From NCBI GenBank assembly GCA_004352715.1, contig SCFE01000039.1:742108-806107 (forward strand): DNA of 64,000 bases. Direction: 5' to 3'. Positions 1-12,220 of this stretch are shown here, in pieces. The notes under the pieces were generated by a model. It saw only the letters and a list, made by a program, of their open reading frames with translations. It made no database searches and had not been told where the DNA came from. This DNA is from Hofstenia miamia (Eukaryota; Xenacoelomorpha; Acoela). Numbering within the stretch: position 1 is the first letter of the stretch; each line of letters starts with the position of its first letter. The translations under genes were made by a program, and so were the position numbers.

Positions 1-3000
1 TTATATATTGCGTGCGACTTAGGTTAATAAATTTAATGTAATGGACTATTCAATTCATTTAAAATTCGTCGAAACAAATTCTATAAATATCGTGATTACC
101 AATTAGAATTGTTCTATAGATGTTCATAAAGATAATTTTAACAACCTATTTACCGTATCTGAATTTGAGATCCGTATGGAATCTGTTCTGATTTTTAGTT
201 AAATATGCTTTATTCAGTATTAATTAAAGTGAAAATCAATATTTAGGCCTTGAAGTTTAGTATTTAACCCTAAATAGCCTGGTTTCCTTTAAAAACAACA
301 AACCCATTTTCCATATTTACAAAAATACTTCTCCAAGCCCACTTAAAAATTTGGAAATCGTCGAGCATGGATACACCTATTGGCGACCGTGTTTGCATGT
401 AATGTTGAAAATTTGTGGTAAGGCGTATTGCTGTGTCTAAAGCGCTTGAAAATATTAATCATTTTTGATTTAGAAGATCTTAAACACTTTTGAATTCTCT
501 ATTTACTTAACCTTAAACAGCCGAACCTATCTTCTACAAAAATTTCAAAAACTTCAATTTGAGAATTGTATATGTTTTTCTATTTATAAAAAGGTCACAG
601 CATGATTTTCTCATTTTTATAATATGGTTGCTCAGAATTTTTTTGTCCTTTTAAAAGAACAGTGGGCATATTGTCGTAAACCAGAATGTGTAATATGATT
701 AAACTGATTATATTTTTCATTGAACACAAAGCTGAATTACAGTTTCTTAATCTAGTGATAACTATATGAAATACAGCAAAGCAATTTCTATCAAAAATAC
801 AAAGACTAACATTACACTTTGAACAGCCATTGTCAAATTCAAGATATTAAATTATTTTCAAATAATTTACAAATCAGCCAACAACAAAGAAATAAGATTT
901 TTTAGCTGAAATTGTAGAAAAAATATTGTCTTAAGATATTACAATTTGGAGAATAAAATTGGCTAAAAACGAATCTTTTAACTACTTGAAATATGTTTGC
1001 CCTTTAAAAGAACACCAGGATATTTAAGATTAATGTTCAGGTAGCATAATTTTTAGTCTATGCGTTCAACGACCAGCCTTAGCTGTTTCTATATATTTAG
1101 ATGGCCCTCCCAACCTCATTGAGGTTTGTAGTGTACAAATTCAGACTTTCAATACTTTTATTAGTTCTTGAGTGCTTAAATATGTTTTCGAGAACTACTA
1201 AAAATATTCAAACATTTTTTAAATAATACTGGAGGAATGCAGTTCACATCCAATTAACAAAAATATATTATCCGCGTACAAGTGATCTTAAGTTAAACAA
1301 AATAACTAGACTGAATTACTCTTCTAAACACCAATTGTATACAATGAAGTTGATATATAAAAGTATAATATTGTATAGAATTACATATAGCAGAGATAAA
1401 TTTAATCAACATTTGTGCACGCATCAATAAATTTATATAGGGATTAAACTTTGGAACACCTTTGTTCTTGATTAAGCACTAAAGTTTTACTTATATATAA
1501 ACTTCATTCTGCAATTTTTCAAAACTCTTACAAAGATTGGATAAATAAATTTGAGTATCCATAAAGACCAGAAAATATTATTTCTATTGATCAAAAATGC
1601 TTTGTTTGCAGAATGGCATTAATCTTTTGCATATTCTGTACTATTGATATATGCAAACAATTTAAAGATAAATAAATTGATGTTTCAAAAGTAAAAACAA
1701 TGTTATTTGCTACATATTAGGTTTTTGTGGTGTCAAAGTTTCGTAGGTCCCTAGCACACTTTGTCCAAATTTAATTGGTCTAAATTCCGTTCCATGAAAT
1801 TTGGTGGTATCCATGTTCGATTTGGTAACATGCAATAAATTTATTTAAAAAAATTCGCAAAATGTATGCGTTATATTTTGAAATCCTTGGTTACAATTTC
1901 TTCATTTATGGTCCAAGACCTTCCTATATATTTAATCCCATTGGACTGAATGGTCCGCAGAACTCCATTGCATATGTAAGCAGCTTGGACATAAATCAAG
2001 CAATCATTTCTGTCTAAATTCCAGAAGATAATGGAAGATCTGGCAATAAGTTGCTAGAAAGAGAATTTCCTATGCATCTTAAAAGTATGGCTGCAACTTC
2101 TAGCCTAAGCTTGCTACTACTGCCAATGATCTGATATTTATTTAATTATACATTAATAAATTATTACTTTCCCAAATAAAAACGTATTTTAATTGGATTT
2201 TATTGGACAAGTGATTATGAATGCACCTGAGAACAAAGTTTTAAAGCTATATATTAAAATTAAAGTGATCAGGTGCAAATGCGGTGCATGACAAAAAATA
2301 TCAGGTTTTCAATCATGTAAAAATACAACCATGTGCAGTAAACAAATTTAAATTTAGAAAATCTGCTTTAACTAAATAATCAGAGTTGGAAATTTAAGTC
2401 ACCAGTCAGACTACATTGTTGTGATAGCAATTTTTTCAGTTTCTTTTACAATTTCAAGTTATGACTAGTGACTAAATGCTTGTGAAATACATTTTGAAAA
2501 TTTTTTATAATTTTTTTAATTTTTAAAAATTTTAAATACATATTAAATTAATTAATATTTATTGAAGCAATGCGATATATTCCCGCTTGCCTTGTGTAAA
2601 TCGAACTAAGTTTAAATCCAGTAGCTAGTGACATTTCTAAACTATGAATGCATGTATGCATGGAAGCAAGTACAACATCGGCTGCAAAGACGTTCTAAAA
2701 AATGTATGCTATTATGCAATCTAAAATCACTAGTAGATGTCTAAAATAGAAGACCCTGCAGTATGCTTGGTAGGATTTGAATCCAATATTATATAATATT
2801 ACTTTAATAAACACATTTTAACCTGTACTTAATAAACGAAAGGAAATTTGTTCTTATATGTAAATGAAAATATTTGAAAAACTTTTTCAAATTTAATGAA
2901 AAATTTAGATAATTGATGTAGTTGAAGATAGCAAGCAAAGATCATTCTGTAGAGATATATATGTATATATAAATATGTATGTATATATAAACAATAAAGT

Positions 3001-6000
3001 TTTAGTTCCACAGAAACCTTCAGTCGAATACATTTAAATCGAGTCGTAGCTTGTGTGAAGTCGCTCCAATATGACAAAAAGTTCGATTATCGGGAAATCC
3101 ATAGAAAGTTTGATTTTGACAGTACATTGATTATATTATAATGTTTCAGTGACCTAATGGATATAGAGCTTCACAATTTGATTCTTTCCTAAGGCAATGC
3201 AATATGATAGTCTATGCAATAAAATAAATTGCATAGGCACTTCAAAAATAAGTATGTAGAAATATATTTTATATCAAGTCACTATCTAAATTTTCGAAAA
3301 AACCCATGTAATGAAATAATCATGAGCTTGCATTATTCATTCATATAAATTCATACTTTGTTGCTTAGGACTAACGCTATTTTTAGACACTACATGAAAA
3401 ATGCAATTTACATAATTGCATGAATACTTCTCTAACTTTGCATTCTTCTATATTGATGCAATCTAACGATAATGATTTGAAAAGATATTTTTGCATTTAA
3501 AAGAATTTAATTAGGTTATGTAAATTGTATCATTTTTAACGTTCTTAAACGAAATTTCATTCATCAAAAGTCGTATTTTTGGATTCCATTCAATAATTGT
3601 TTTGAGCTCGCGAGTGTGTAAAAAATCGACTCTATATATTAATGATATATTGATCAATAAGTAAGTGTTCCCAACTTTTATTGATAACTAATGAATGCCA
3701 TAATCACATAAATGCTTAAAAGCACCTTTATGCACCAACTAAATTGATAGAAGATGCATCAAAACCGGAAGTAAATATAAAATGAAGAAGTTGATTGACA
3801 ATTTCAATTAAAAATACTCGACCAATGAAAAATTAATGCTTTATTAACAAAATAAATTTAGTAGATAGTTACATTTGGAATGATGTGTGAGTGTAAAATG
3901 TATATTTTCATAATATGCACTATTTTTTGGAGGAAAGCCCATTTCAGATTTAAAGCAAATTATCATAGTATTTATTCATTGACAGTTATTAAAAAATCTA
4001 TATTTCGACAATAGATGGCATTGAAATGAAATAATTCAATAGATGGCATTGCACGCAACACAAATATACATTTGAAATCCATCAGAGAACTGCTTCAATT
4101 ATACTGGTTCTTACGTAAAATTGCTTTTATGCTTTTTATTTTTATCAAAAAGAAGCTTTTATTTCAATTACATTTATAACATGGACTCATTGTTGATTTC
4201 CTAATGCCTGCATTCTAATTGTCCTGCTATATTCGAAGACTGTTCAGCGTTGTTTAACAAAAAGTATGCAGGGGAGAAATGTTTTCTGGTTAGTAATTTA
4301 TTCTTACTATTATCTAATAACAATAGTTTTTCCATTTTCTCTAAATGCAATTTTGCATACTAAGGATAAAACTTTTGCATTACCATTGATGGGTTAGTGT
4401 CCTATTTACTGTTGCAGAAGTGAATGTTAAGCCATTAAAAACTTTTATAACCAAACCATTTCCTTACAATGAATTTTTTATTGAAGGGCAATACACATTC
4501 GTATTTTGTTTAAGTTTGCATGCATATGTGATAGTTTCTAACCACTATGCGCATAGCGCAATATGTTCTTGTGACCTCAAATATGTCTTAAGTATATTGT
4601 ATATTTCAAGTAAATGGTTGTTATTGGAAGCAATATTTTGCTTTGCAATTTAACTAATTTTCATTATATTCAAGTTCCGAAATTATGTGTGCATTAGAAA
4701 GGTTAACTGACTCAAGCATTTTATATAGCTAACTTCATTTTTCTACTTGCCGGGTCTTTAACTTCAAATTGACACGCCTAAGTTATACATTTTTAAACTT
4801 AGAAACTATGACTATGAAGATCTTATCGAAATTATACCCTAAGCTTTTTACTTAGGACAAATATGATTGTAAGTATGCACAGCATTAGACGAAAAACCAA
4901 TAATTGGCATATGCTGGACTACTCTGATCAAGTTTTCAGTATTTTGACTTTCATTATCACATTTTGACAATAACAAAGCAATAGTTAGACTTCAAATATG
5001 ATGTGAACCTAAAGCTCTCTACCTCTATGCTTAGGATGGTTAGGATTCAAACTATATTGTGCACACTGAAGTATTAGTAGAGTTCATAATTTTTATTTAA
5101 ATCATTAAAAAATTAGTAAGATTTTCAAGAGCTTGTCAAAGAAAAAACTATTACTATTATCCCTTTGCAGTCTATTTTGGAATACATTTAGTGCAGTGAT
5201 TCAATACATAGAAATAAAGATTCATTGAAAAAATAATGTCGTTTTCTTAACAATATTATAGAATCAACTGTCATGGAAAGTGATAAAGTCAAATTCAAGC
5301 AGTTGATTACATTAAATTACAAAGATTAGAAAATTTATCCTTAAATATAATCATTCCTTCGTCTATGTACACATTCAAAATATTTTGCAATAGTCAATTG
5401 TTCATTATTCAGCGACATAAGGTTTGAAATCAATTTTAGTTAAGTCTTTCTGGCATCCAACTGATCACTTTTCGAACATTCCAAGACATATTTAATGAGC
5501 AAAATCAAAATTCATACATAAACAGCCATCAAGAGTGTGATCGTTCATCAAACTTCGTACTTTTGTAAGGAAATAAAATTGCCTTTTCAAGTACGACAGA
5601 TGAGAAATAGAAAAAATTATATTTTTAATTTGTCCACATATTTCACCACTTTTTTACTATGAAGATGGGCATTTTCAAGTAACTCACTGGGCGCTACAGT
5701 GGCCTTCTTACATTTTCAAAGAGTATTAGTATTCTTGAACAAGGGATTTATTTCGCTTGGAAAGAACCAATTAAATTTCTGGTAATGTGTTTTGATTGTT
5801 GATTATGTTTCAAGTGGAAGGATGCAAATAAACCCGGATCAAACAAACACTAATCATATAGTTGTTTCAAATTCTAATTGAAATGTATTAAAAATGAAAG
5901 GTTTAATTTAATAGATATAAAATGTCTCTTCTGGAGAATGTTGTTGCAACTCAAACTCCTAGATAGATTATGATTTTACAATGCACAGTAACAGCCAACC

Positions 6001-6080
6001 TAGGGTGGGAATTATTATTTGGCCTGGTCAACAGTCAGATTACCTTCTAAAAAATTTGCCAGATGTAGAAAAGTTGTAGT
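1..6080. other. AT-rich stretch without a supported gene
   Basis: I see no gene, RNA gene or clear mobile element here. The open frames are short, rich in Phe, Ile, Tyr and Lys, and lack good splice signals on both sides. A frame at 4420-4653 follows an acceptor-like site (ttactgttgcag) but has no matching donor and AT-driven composition, so I did not call it. This is most likely intergenic or intronic DNA. Confidence 0.5.
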
Positions 6081-6081
6081 T

Positions 6082-6215
6082 GTTAATTTTTGGCCCGACC
6101 TAGCACGAACCAATCCACAGCCCACTCGAATACTTTTTTCAACAGAGCCCAGCACACAGCCCATGGGTGCTGTTCAGCTCGCTCAGTCCAACCTCTTTCC
6201 ACACCTGTGCTAAGC
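6082..6215. repeat. GC-rich GGCCC-type repeat island
   Basis: A patch much richer in G+C than its surroundings, containing ggcccgacc, cagccc, gagcccagc and cagcccatgg. Similar patches with gggccggg or its complement occur near 29.76, 32.08, 44.86, 45.89, 56.54 and 58.21 kb. Tracts like this are known at the ends of some hAT-type DNA transposons, but I found no terminal inverted repeats or target duplication here. The three overlapping short frames (6019-6322) come from this composition and are not called as genes. Confidence 0.4.
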
Positions 6216-7339
6216 CAAATGAGACAATTCGAAAGCAAAAAATATATTTTAAAAAAGAAGCTGCAAATTGCGTAGCAGGGAATGAAGAATAATAATGAGC
6301 GCAAAATTACAAAAATATTCAAAATTGCTCTTCTCTGCTCAAATTTATAATTTTGAAACCAATTGCAGTGGCAAGCAAAATTTCATGATGATTTCAGTCC
6401 TTGCTTAAGCTTGAAAACAAAGGAGATATATTGCGATGGTTGACGGTATAAGCCTTTTGCTATAGCATATGGTTGACCAAAAGCCATTATCGAAAAGAAT
6501 GAGTTTGATTACCACATTTGTATGGTTTTTTGTTGATGAGATAACTCTGAATTATGCTGGAATGCCCAATATTCTATTCCACTGAATGAAAGGCTTTACA
6601 CAGGGTTCCAGAATGAATGCAGTGTAAACATGTTTGTTGACTTACCTTTATTCTGAGGTGTGAAACAATAAAATTTCCCTTTCATACAAAACCTTAGCCC
6701 AAATCATTAATGAAGTTTCACATGAAAAAATAAAATCTTCATAGGCTGCAGTATCAAACCGCTGAAGGTGTCTTTTGCATTTTTCCAGGTGACCTTTTAA
6801 GTTTTTGATTTAGCACATGAGCTTATTGACTTTGAGAGCCTTAAGATATAGAATTTTAACATTTCTCGACTCATTGATTCATTCCTTCCCACCTGTACGA
6901 GGTTCACTTCTTTAGTAAGCATGAATGCACATCCTTCGTATTAATAGTCTACCACATTGATCACTGAGGTTGTATTTTTTAAGGGTTTGATGTGACATTT
7001 GGCAGCGACTCACGTGATTCCATATTGGATGAGTTGTTATAAAATATCAGCTCTTGGTAATATGTTTTCAAAAGATAGATGGAATAGGTAATAATCTAAG
7101 TTTTTTTGATATGGAAGAGTTATTCCATTTTCCTTATAAAAAGGCCAATGTTTTCGGCGTTGCTTAAGCCATTGATATTAAAAATTACAATAAAATTGTT
7201 GAATTATGGTGAATCAATTCAATGTTGCATATTCAGTGAAATAATTTATGTTGTTCACGTGATACATTTTGTTTGGTCGAATAAATAAAAGACCTGTTGC
7301 TCAGGCCTCGGTTAAACTATGTGGATAAGTAGTTAGACT

Positions 7340-7385
7340 CAGTGGCGTACGCAGGGGGGGCATAGTAGAATGTCCCCCCACCAGG
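7340..7385 (+). mobile_element. hAT-like terminus, G7 family
   Basis: The sequence starts CAGTGGCGTACGCAG, followed by seven G, then CATAG. It matches the start at 15962 (CAGTCTCGTAGCTAGAG, a run of G, CATAG) and is related to those at 12183 and 56817. A CAGNG start followed by a short G-rich run is typical of hAT transposon ends. I found no inverted partner (TACGCCACTG) nearby, so this is a solo or truncated end. Assignment to hAT is inference; the similarity between copies is seen directly. Confidence 0.45.
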
Positions 7386-7421
7386 TTTTCAAATTTGATT
7401 TTGAATAGTTAAATCAAAAAC

Positions 7422-7565
7422 ATAGCGGTTCACAACCGGGGTTCACATGGATCCTTAGGATCCATGTAACTTTACTGGGGGCGTACACACAAAAAATAGG
7501 GAATTGGGGGTCCACGGTGACATTTTGGTGTTCCCTATGGCCATTCTAATTCAGAACGGTTTTCA
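7422..7565 (+). mobile_element. hAT-type non-autonomous fragment with palindrome
   Basis: From about 7423 the sequence reads AGCGGTTCACAACCGGGG and runs into an interrupted palindrome at 7445-7467 (arms ACATGGATCC and GGATCCATGT around TTA). A GGGGGTCCACGG segment follows near 7506. This order (GGTTCNCAACC start, palindromic GGTCCATGGATCC-like block, then GGGGGTCC) is the known layout of non-autonomous hAT/Charlie-type elements. The far end is not identified. The element lies 80 bp from another hAT-like end at 7340, so this is a nested repeat spot. Confidence 0.5.
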
Positions 7566-8280
7566 TTACTGAGAATGGAGTTTCTACAGAAATTTGCAAA
7601 AAATTAAAAATAATGAGAAATAATATTCACGCAGCTGTTCTATTTTTATAGCAAATAAGTAAAAGAAAAATATAATATAATACGTCTTTAATATTAAGAA
7701 TTCCTCTACTATTTTATTAGTGATTTTTTGCAGGAAGAGGGGTGTATATAAAAAATTTAGAAGAAAATGGGTGCATGGGTAAAAAATCAATAATATAATT
7801 TTAAAATTAAAACCAATGAATTCTATAAGAAGAGAGCTTATAATTACAGTTTTAATTGCAGTTATATTTTAGTTGTCCATTGGTTCACCTAATAACAAAA
7901 AACAATAAAATATTTGGCATAATATAATATACCATTCCCTTTGGAATCTACTATGTTCTTTAGATTTTTTTTTAATGCTTCCAACTGCTTTGCTAACCAC
8001 AAGAAGATAACAAAACAAACAAAGATTAATAGTTATAACTTTGTTCATCTCAATTTGGTTATTGAATTTGACACTACAAAGGACCTACTTAATGCTTGAG
8101 AAAACATCTATCTATTGGATAAAAATCTGGTAACAAAAGAGGCTGTTTTACCTGGGTAACACCACGTGTTTGAGGAAATCTAAAATTTGTCTGCTTATGT
8201 GTACATATGCATTGTCATTCATCAAAATCCTTTGATTCCAACCCAGAAGACTTTTGTAAGGTAGAAAGTTACAAACTTAC

Positions 8281-8409
8281 CTCCCAATGCATACTCGTGA
8301 GTTTGTTGAGCATGACTCTACTGATAATTGAATCCACCATTCCAATCAAAATATTTTGATAATTAGCATATTTAGACAATTTTAAAAACAAAAATTTTCT
8401 TTCAAATTT
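8281..8409 (-). CDS. Candidate internal exon, product unknown
   Basis: On the minus strand a 129-nt segment (43 codons, phase 0 at both ends) is open. It is preceded by a good acceptor (ttttctctttattattag) and followed by a near-perfect donor (GGGAG then gtaagttt). The peptide begins KFERKFLFLKLSKYANYQ and ends KLTSMHWE. A stop lies just upstream of the acceptor in the same frame, which fits an exon boundary. A terminal exon may follow after a very short intron, but I could not fix it. No family was recognised. Confidence 0.4.
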
Positions 8410-8532
8410 CTAATAATAAAGAGAAAATTTAGATAAATTTAACAACACATAGAGATAGATGAATACTATGGAATTTTGTAAAATTCTGGGACAACCAAAG
8501 TTCAATAGCAATCATTTTTATTTCTTTTGTAG

Positions 8533-8640
8533 AAAGTGATTTCATGTAAAATGGCATCTGAAAAACGCTCTTCCTCCCGCGCCTCAAACTATATAACTTT
8601 TGTTGCTAAGTTAATTATGCCGAGCAATGTGATAGGATAA
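8533..8640 (+). CDS. Candidate terminal exon, product unknown
   Basis: A strong pyrimidine-rich acceptor (tttttatttcttttgtag) ends at 8532. The following 108 nt are open to a TAA at 8638-8640 (35 codons), including MASEKRSSSRASNY from an ATG at 8551 in good context (aaaATGG). A short CpG-containing patch (cccgcgcc) is unusual locally. A possible poly(A) signal AATAAA lies at 8808. The minus strand is also open over 8589-8783, so strand assignment is uncertain. Function unknown. Confidence 0.3.
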   Translation, partial: KVISCKMASEKRSSSRASNYITFVAKLIMPSNVIG

Positions 8641-8649
8641 TTTTTAAAT

Positions 8650-10440
8650 AATTTGAGTTCAGCAACAAAATTTGTATCGTTAGCGCACGAACCAAAATTT
8701 CCTTGTACAAATACACAAAACTGCATTCCTTCAGTTGGTCTCATATTTCTAATTTTATACATAATGTGGTCTATTATTGGCAATTATAGTAGGGTAAGGT
8801 AAAAAAGAATAAAGTGACTGAAGTACAGTAAAGTGAAGATTAATAAGTCCCCATATTTGGAAAATTTATTCTAAGTGTAAAAAATCAAATATTGTACAAT
8901 CTATATGCAAGAATTATGAAAAGCAGATTCTTTTTGCCATATTTTATTCTAACTGAAAATTGGTAGATTGTAAATTTATTTGAAGTAGTTAAAAATTTTT
9001 GAATCTTTTCTTAGAAAAAAGCAAGTTATCGATAATGAAGTGCACTATTTAGACCTACATTACTAAAATGAGAGTATTTCTTTCGAATAAAGTTATGCTT
9101 TAAACCACTATATTTTTAAAGAAGTAACATAATTGCAGTTATTTCAGTTTATGCTAAGAATTTATTGAATTGCAAGTGCACACATTTTGTTGCTCGGATA
9201 GTCCGATATTGTGAATAAAATTAAAGTGGCTAAATCCATAAATGCGTTTTTCATAATATTAAGTGGAAAAAAAGATTAAGTTCTTGCCAAACATTAAGAA
9301 TGGCGCATATTCTAAGGCAATATATTTATGCACATGTACCCATACCGACTTGTATATAGTATTTTTAAAAAAAATTCTTTTTGAGGGCTCCGAAACCACT
9401 CTGACAGTGCTTCGGGCCTTCAGCGCTTGCCCTACATCCGACTATACAATATCATTATGCAATTGGAATACAGTCAGAATTTTTTTCTGGATCTGCACCA
9501 GTATACAGAGTATATATAGGTGCTTCGTTTAACATTGACCATGAAATTATGCTATATTAACATTTATGTCTTATTATTTTTCAAGGAAATTTTTTATATT
9601 TAATTCCTAGAACATTTTGGTTGATCTGCGATGAGTCTGTTTGAAGTTAAGTGCACAAAAGTAAAGCCATTCATGCGAATCTCCTTCTTCAATAACGGTG
9701 TTATCTAATTTGAATTTCTTAGCTAGCATTTGCAAAGCCATGTCATTACTAGAATAATTTAAGTCAATATTTAAACGCGCAAATTGAACTAATCAATGTT
9801 AGTTAAAATTCTAATTAGCTTCGGTTTCCAAAGTAGCAAATGAGGCTAAATTTAACATGAAGCATTACAAGAAATTTAAACAGTGCCATGTGACGTCAGC
9901 AAATAACTAGTGAAAGTGCGGCGTAGATTATGCACTATGCTTAACTGTAAGTGAAAGAGGTTTTTTACAAATTTTTATATCTTAAAATTAATAGATTATC
10001 TAGCTCATCATCAATTGTTTAAACGCTATTGGTTTACTATGCAATGCAAAAAAAATTTGTTTGTAGCCATAGTTGTTCACCCGTCAAAATTTTGCAAAAA
10101 ATTTTATCCCATATGTCAATTTATAAAGGGAAAAATGAAGTAGATGCAATTGAATATAATTTCATGAAAATGTCAACACGCGAATGTTCAAATACATCAT
10201 CAATTCTAATTGGTTAATGCTAATACTATAAAATAATGCAAAGATCATATCTATATCATTTGAATTTCTCACGTCAATTTTGCATTTAATGAATTTAAGA
10301 GGTAAGTTAAGTCGGGCGAACAAGGGAAATACCTTAAATTATATAATATTGAAGAGGATCAAGACAAATTTTTTCTGGCAATGTGTGTAATAGACGCATT
10401 TAAATTATATTTTTCAAAATATATATTAAATTTGATATAG
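8650..10440. other. AT-rich stretch without a supported gene
   Basis: I see nothing well supported. A G+C patch at 9385-9445 (cttcgggccttcagcgcttgcc) sits in an 89-codon plus-strand frame at 9263-9532. It has neither family motifs nor paired splice sites and may be a repeat relic. Confidence 0.4.

Positions 10441-10441
<1 letters not shown>

Positions 10442-10496
<55 letters not shown>
10442..10496. repeat. (TA)n microsatellite
   Basis: About 27 uninterrupted TA units. Confidence 0.95.
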
Positions 10497-10498
<2 letters not shown>

Positions 10499-10549
10499 TA
10501 ATTTGAATTAAAAATACCATGCAAGACAAAATGAAAAAATAAAAAAATT

Positions 10550-10598
10550 GCGCAAGTCAGAGTCGAAGGCTGCTATGCTACCACTACACCACCTGCGC
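10550..10598 (-). repeat. tRNA-like fragment, possible SINE head
   Basis: The minus strand starts GCGCAGGT and ends ACTTGCGC, which can pair as an acceptor-like stem with one G-T wobble. Between them lies TGGTGTAGTGG, a good match to the tRNA A box and D arm, then GCCTTCGACTCTGA, which loosely resembles a B box. At 49 nt it is too short for a tRNA: either the anticodon arm or the T arm is missing. A poly(T)-rich tract follows. It is best read as a tRNA-derived SINE piece or a decayed tRNA copy. Confidence 0.4.
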
Positions 10599-10775
10599 TC
10601 GAAAATATTCTACATTATTTCGAGTTTAGAATTGCTTTTTAAGAAAGAAAACAATATTCATTTCAAGTATGTTTTATTATCATGTAATTGATTGCGTCAT
10701 TTTGTTTTGCGGTTAGAGGGCTACAACAATTTGTGCTTTAACTTGTAGATATGTTTCAAAGGGGTTAGTAATGTG

Positions 10776-11775
10776 NNNNNNNNNNNNNNNNNNNNNNNNN
10801 NNNNNNNNNNNNNNNNNNNNNNNNNNNNNNNNNNNNNNNNNNNNNNNNNNNNNNNNNNNNNNNNNNNNNNNNNNNNNNNNNNNNNNNNNNNNNNNNNNNN
10901 NNNNNNNNNNNNNNNNNNNNNNNNNNNNNNNNNNNNNNNNNNNNNNNNNNNNNNNNNNNNNNNNNNNNNNNNNNNNNNNNNNNNNNNNNNNNNNNNNNNN
11001 NNNNNNNNNNNNNNNNNNNNNNNNNNNNNNNNNNNNNNNNNNNNNNNNNNNNNNNNNNNNNNNNNNNNNNNNNNNNNNNNNNNNNNNNNNNNNNNNNNNN
11101 NNNNNNNNNNNNNNNNNNNNNNNNNNNNNNNNNNNNNNNNNNNNNNNNNNNNNNNNNNNNNNNNNNNNNNNNNNNNNNNNNNNNNNNNNNNNNNNNNNNN
11201 NNNNNNNNNNNNNNNNNNNNNNNNNNNNNNNNNNNNNNNNNNNNNNNNNNNNNNNNNNNNNNNNNNNNNNNNNNNNNNNNNNNNNNNNNNNNNNNNNNNN
11301 NNNNNNNNNNNNNNNNNNNNNNNNNNNNNNNNNNNNNNNNNNNNNNNNNNNNNNNNNNNNNNNNNNNNNNNNNNNNNNNNNNNNNNNNNNNNNNNNNNNN
11401 NNNNNNNNNNNNNNNNNNNNNNNNNNNNNNNNNNNNNNNNNNNNNNNNNNNNNNNNNNNNNNNNNNNNNNNNNNNNNNNNNNNNNNNNNNNNNNNNNNNN
11501 NNNNNNNNNNNNNNNNNNNNNNNNNNNNNNNNNNNNNNNNNNNNNNNNNNNNNNNNNNNNNNNNNNNNNNNNNNNNNNNNNNNNNNNNNNNNNNNNNNNN
11601 NNNNNNNNNNNNNNNNNNNNNNNNNNNNNNNNNNNNNNNNNNNNNNNNNNNNNNNNNNNNNNNNNNNNNNNNNNNNNNNNNNNNNNNNNNNNNNNNNNNN
11701 NNNNNNNNNNNNNNNNNNNNNNNNNNNNNNNNNNNNNNNNNNNNNNNNNNNNNNNNNNNNNNNNNNNNNNNNNNN
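10776..11775. other. Assembly gap of exactly 1,000 N
   Basis: The round length suggests a placeholder of unknown true size. The right edge runs into TA repeats, as at most other gaps here. Apparent frames across it are meaningless. Confidence 0.97.
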
Positions 11776-11794
11776 ATATATATATATATATATA

Positions 11795-12056
11795 CAGGGT
11801 GAGTAAAAAGTAACGCCCGATTTTAATAAATTTATTTTCAGAAAGATGAAAAGATTGTCTAATAAAAGTGTCAAACTGTTCGCCGTTTGACCGAACGCTG
11901 TTCACATTGAAGAATCGATTGGAAGACACACACGCGTGCTTGCACCTAGAGAGCCTAAAACTTGCACGCGCAGGGTCGACTTCCAATTCAACATTGTCAG
12001 TGACTCTCAAGTCAGATTACTGTGCAAAGATCGGGCACTACTTTTTACTCACCCTG
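11795..12056. mobile_element. MITE of Tc1/mariner type, 262 bp
   Basis: Both ends carry the inverted repeat CAGGGTGAGTAAAAAGTA. It extends to 27 bp with two mismatches (left ...AACGCCCGAT, right ...GTGCCCGAT). The element is flanked by TA on both sides within short TA runs, as expected for TA target duplication. The interior is only about 208 bp. It holds frames on both strands (plus 11868, minus to about 12010) with no transposase motif, so it needs a transposase supplied from elsewhere. Tc1/mariner assignment rests on the TA target and the CAGGGTG start. Confidence 0.85.
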
Positions 12057-12182
12057 TATATATATAAGTGAGAACATTCATTTCGTGACACCTTTGAAAA
12101 TTCTTGTGTATGCATATATAAAAATGAATCAGTGTATGAGCAGAAAACTGTTACCTTAATATTAAATTATATTGTGATAACC

Positions 12183-12220
12183 CAGGCGCGTACCTAGGGG
12201 GGTCGTTGGGTGCGCCTGTA
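12183..12220 (+). mobile_element. hAT-like terminus
   Basis: CAGGCGCGTACCTAGGGGGG resembles the ends at 7340, 15962 and 56817 (CAG, CGTA, then a run of six or more G). An inverted copy of TGCGCC follows within 30 bp. No second end was found. Confidence 0.4.

Noticed and set aside
10721-12071. Long frames of 343-429 codons across 10.7-12.0 kb
   Set aside because: They consist almost entirely of N. The translated ends are TA repeat and MITE sequence.
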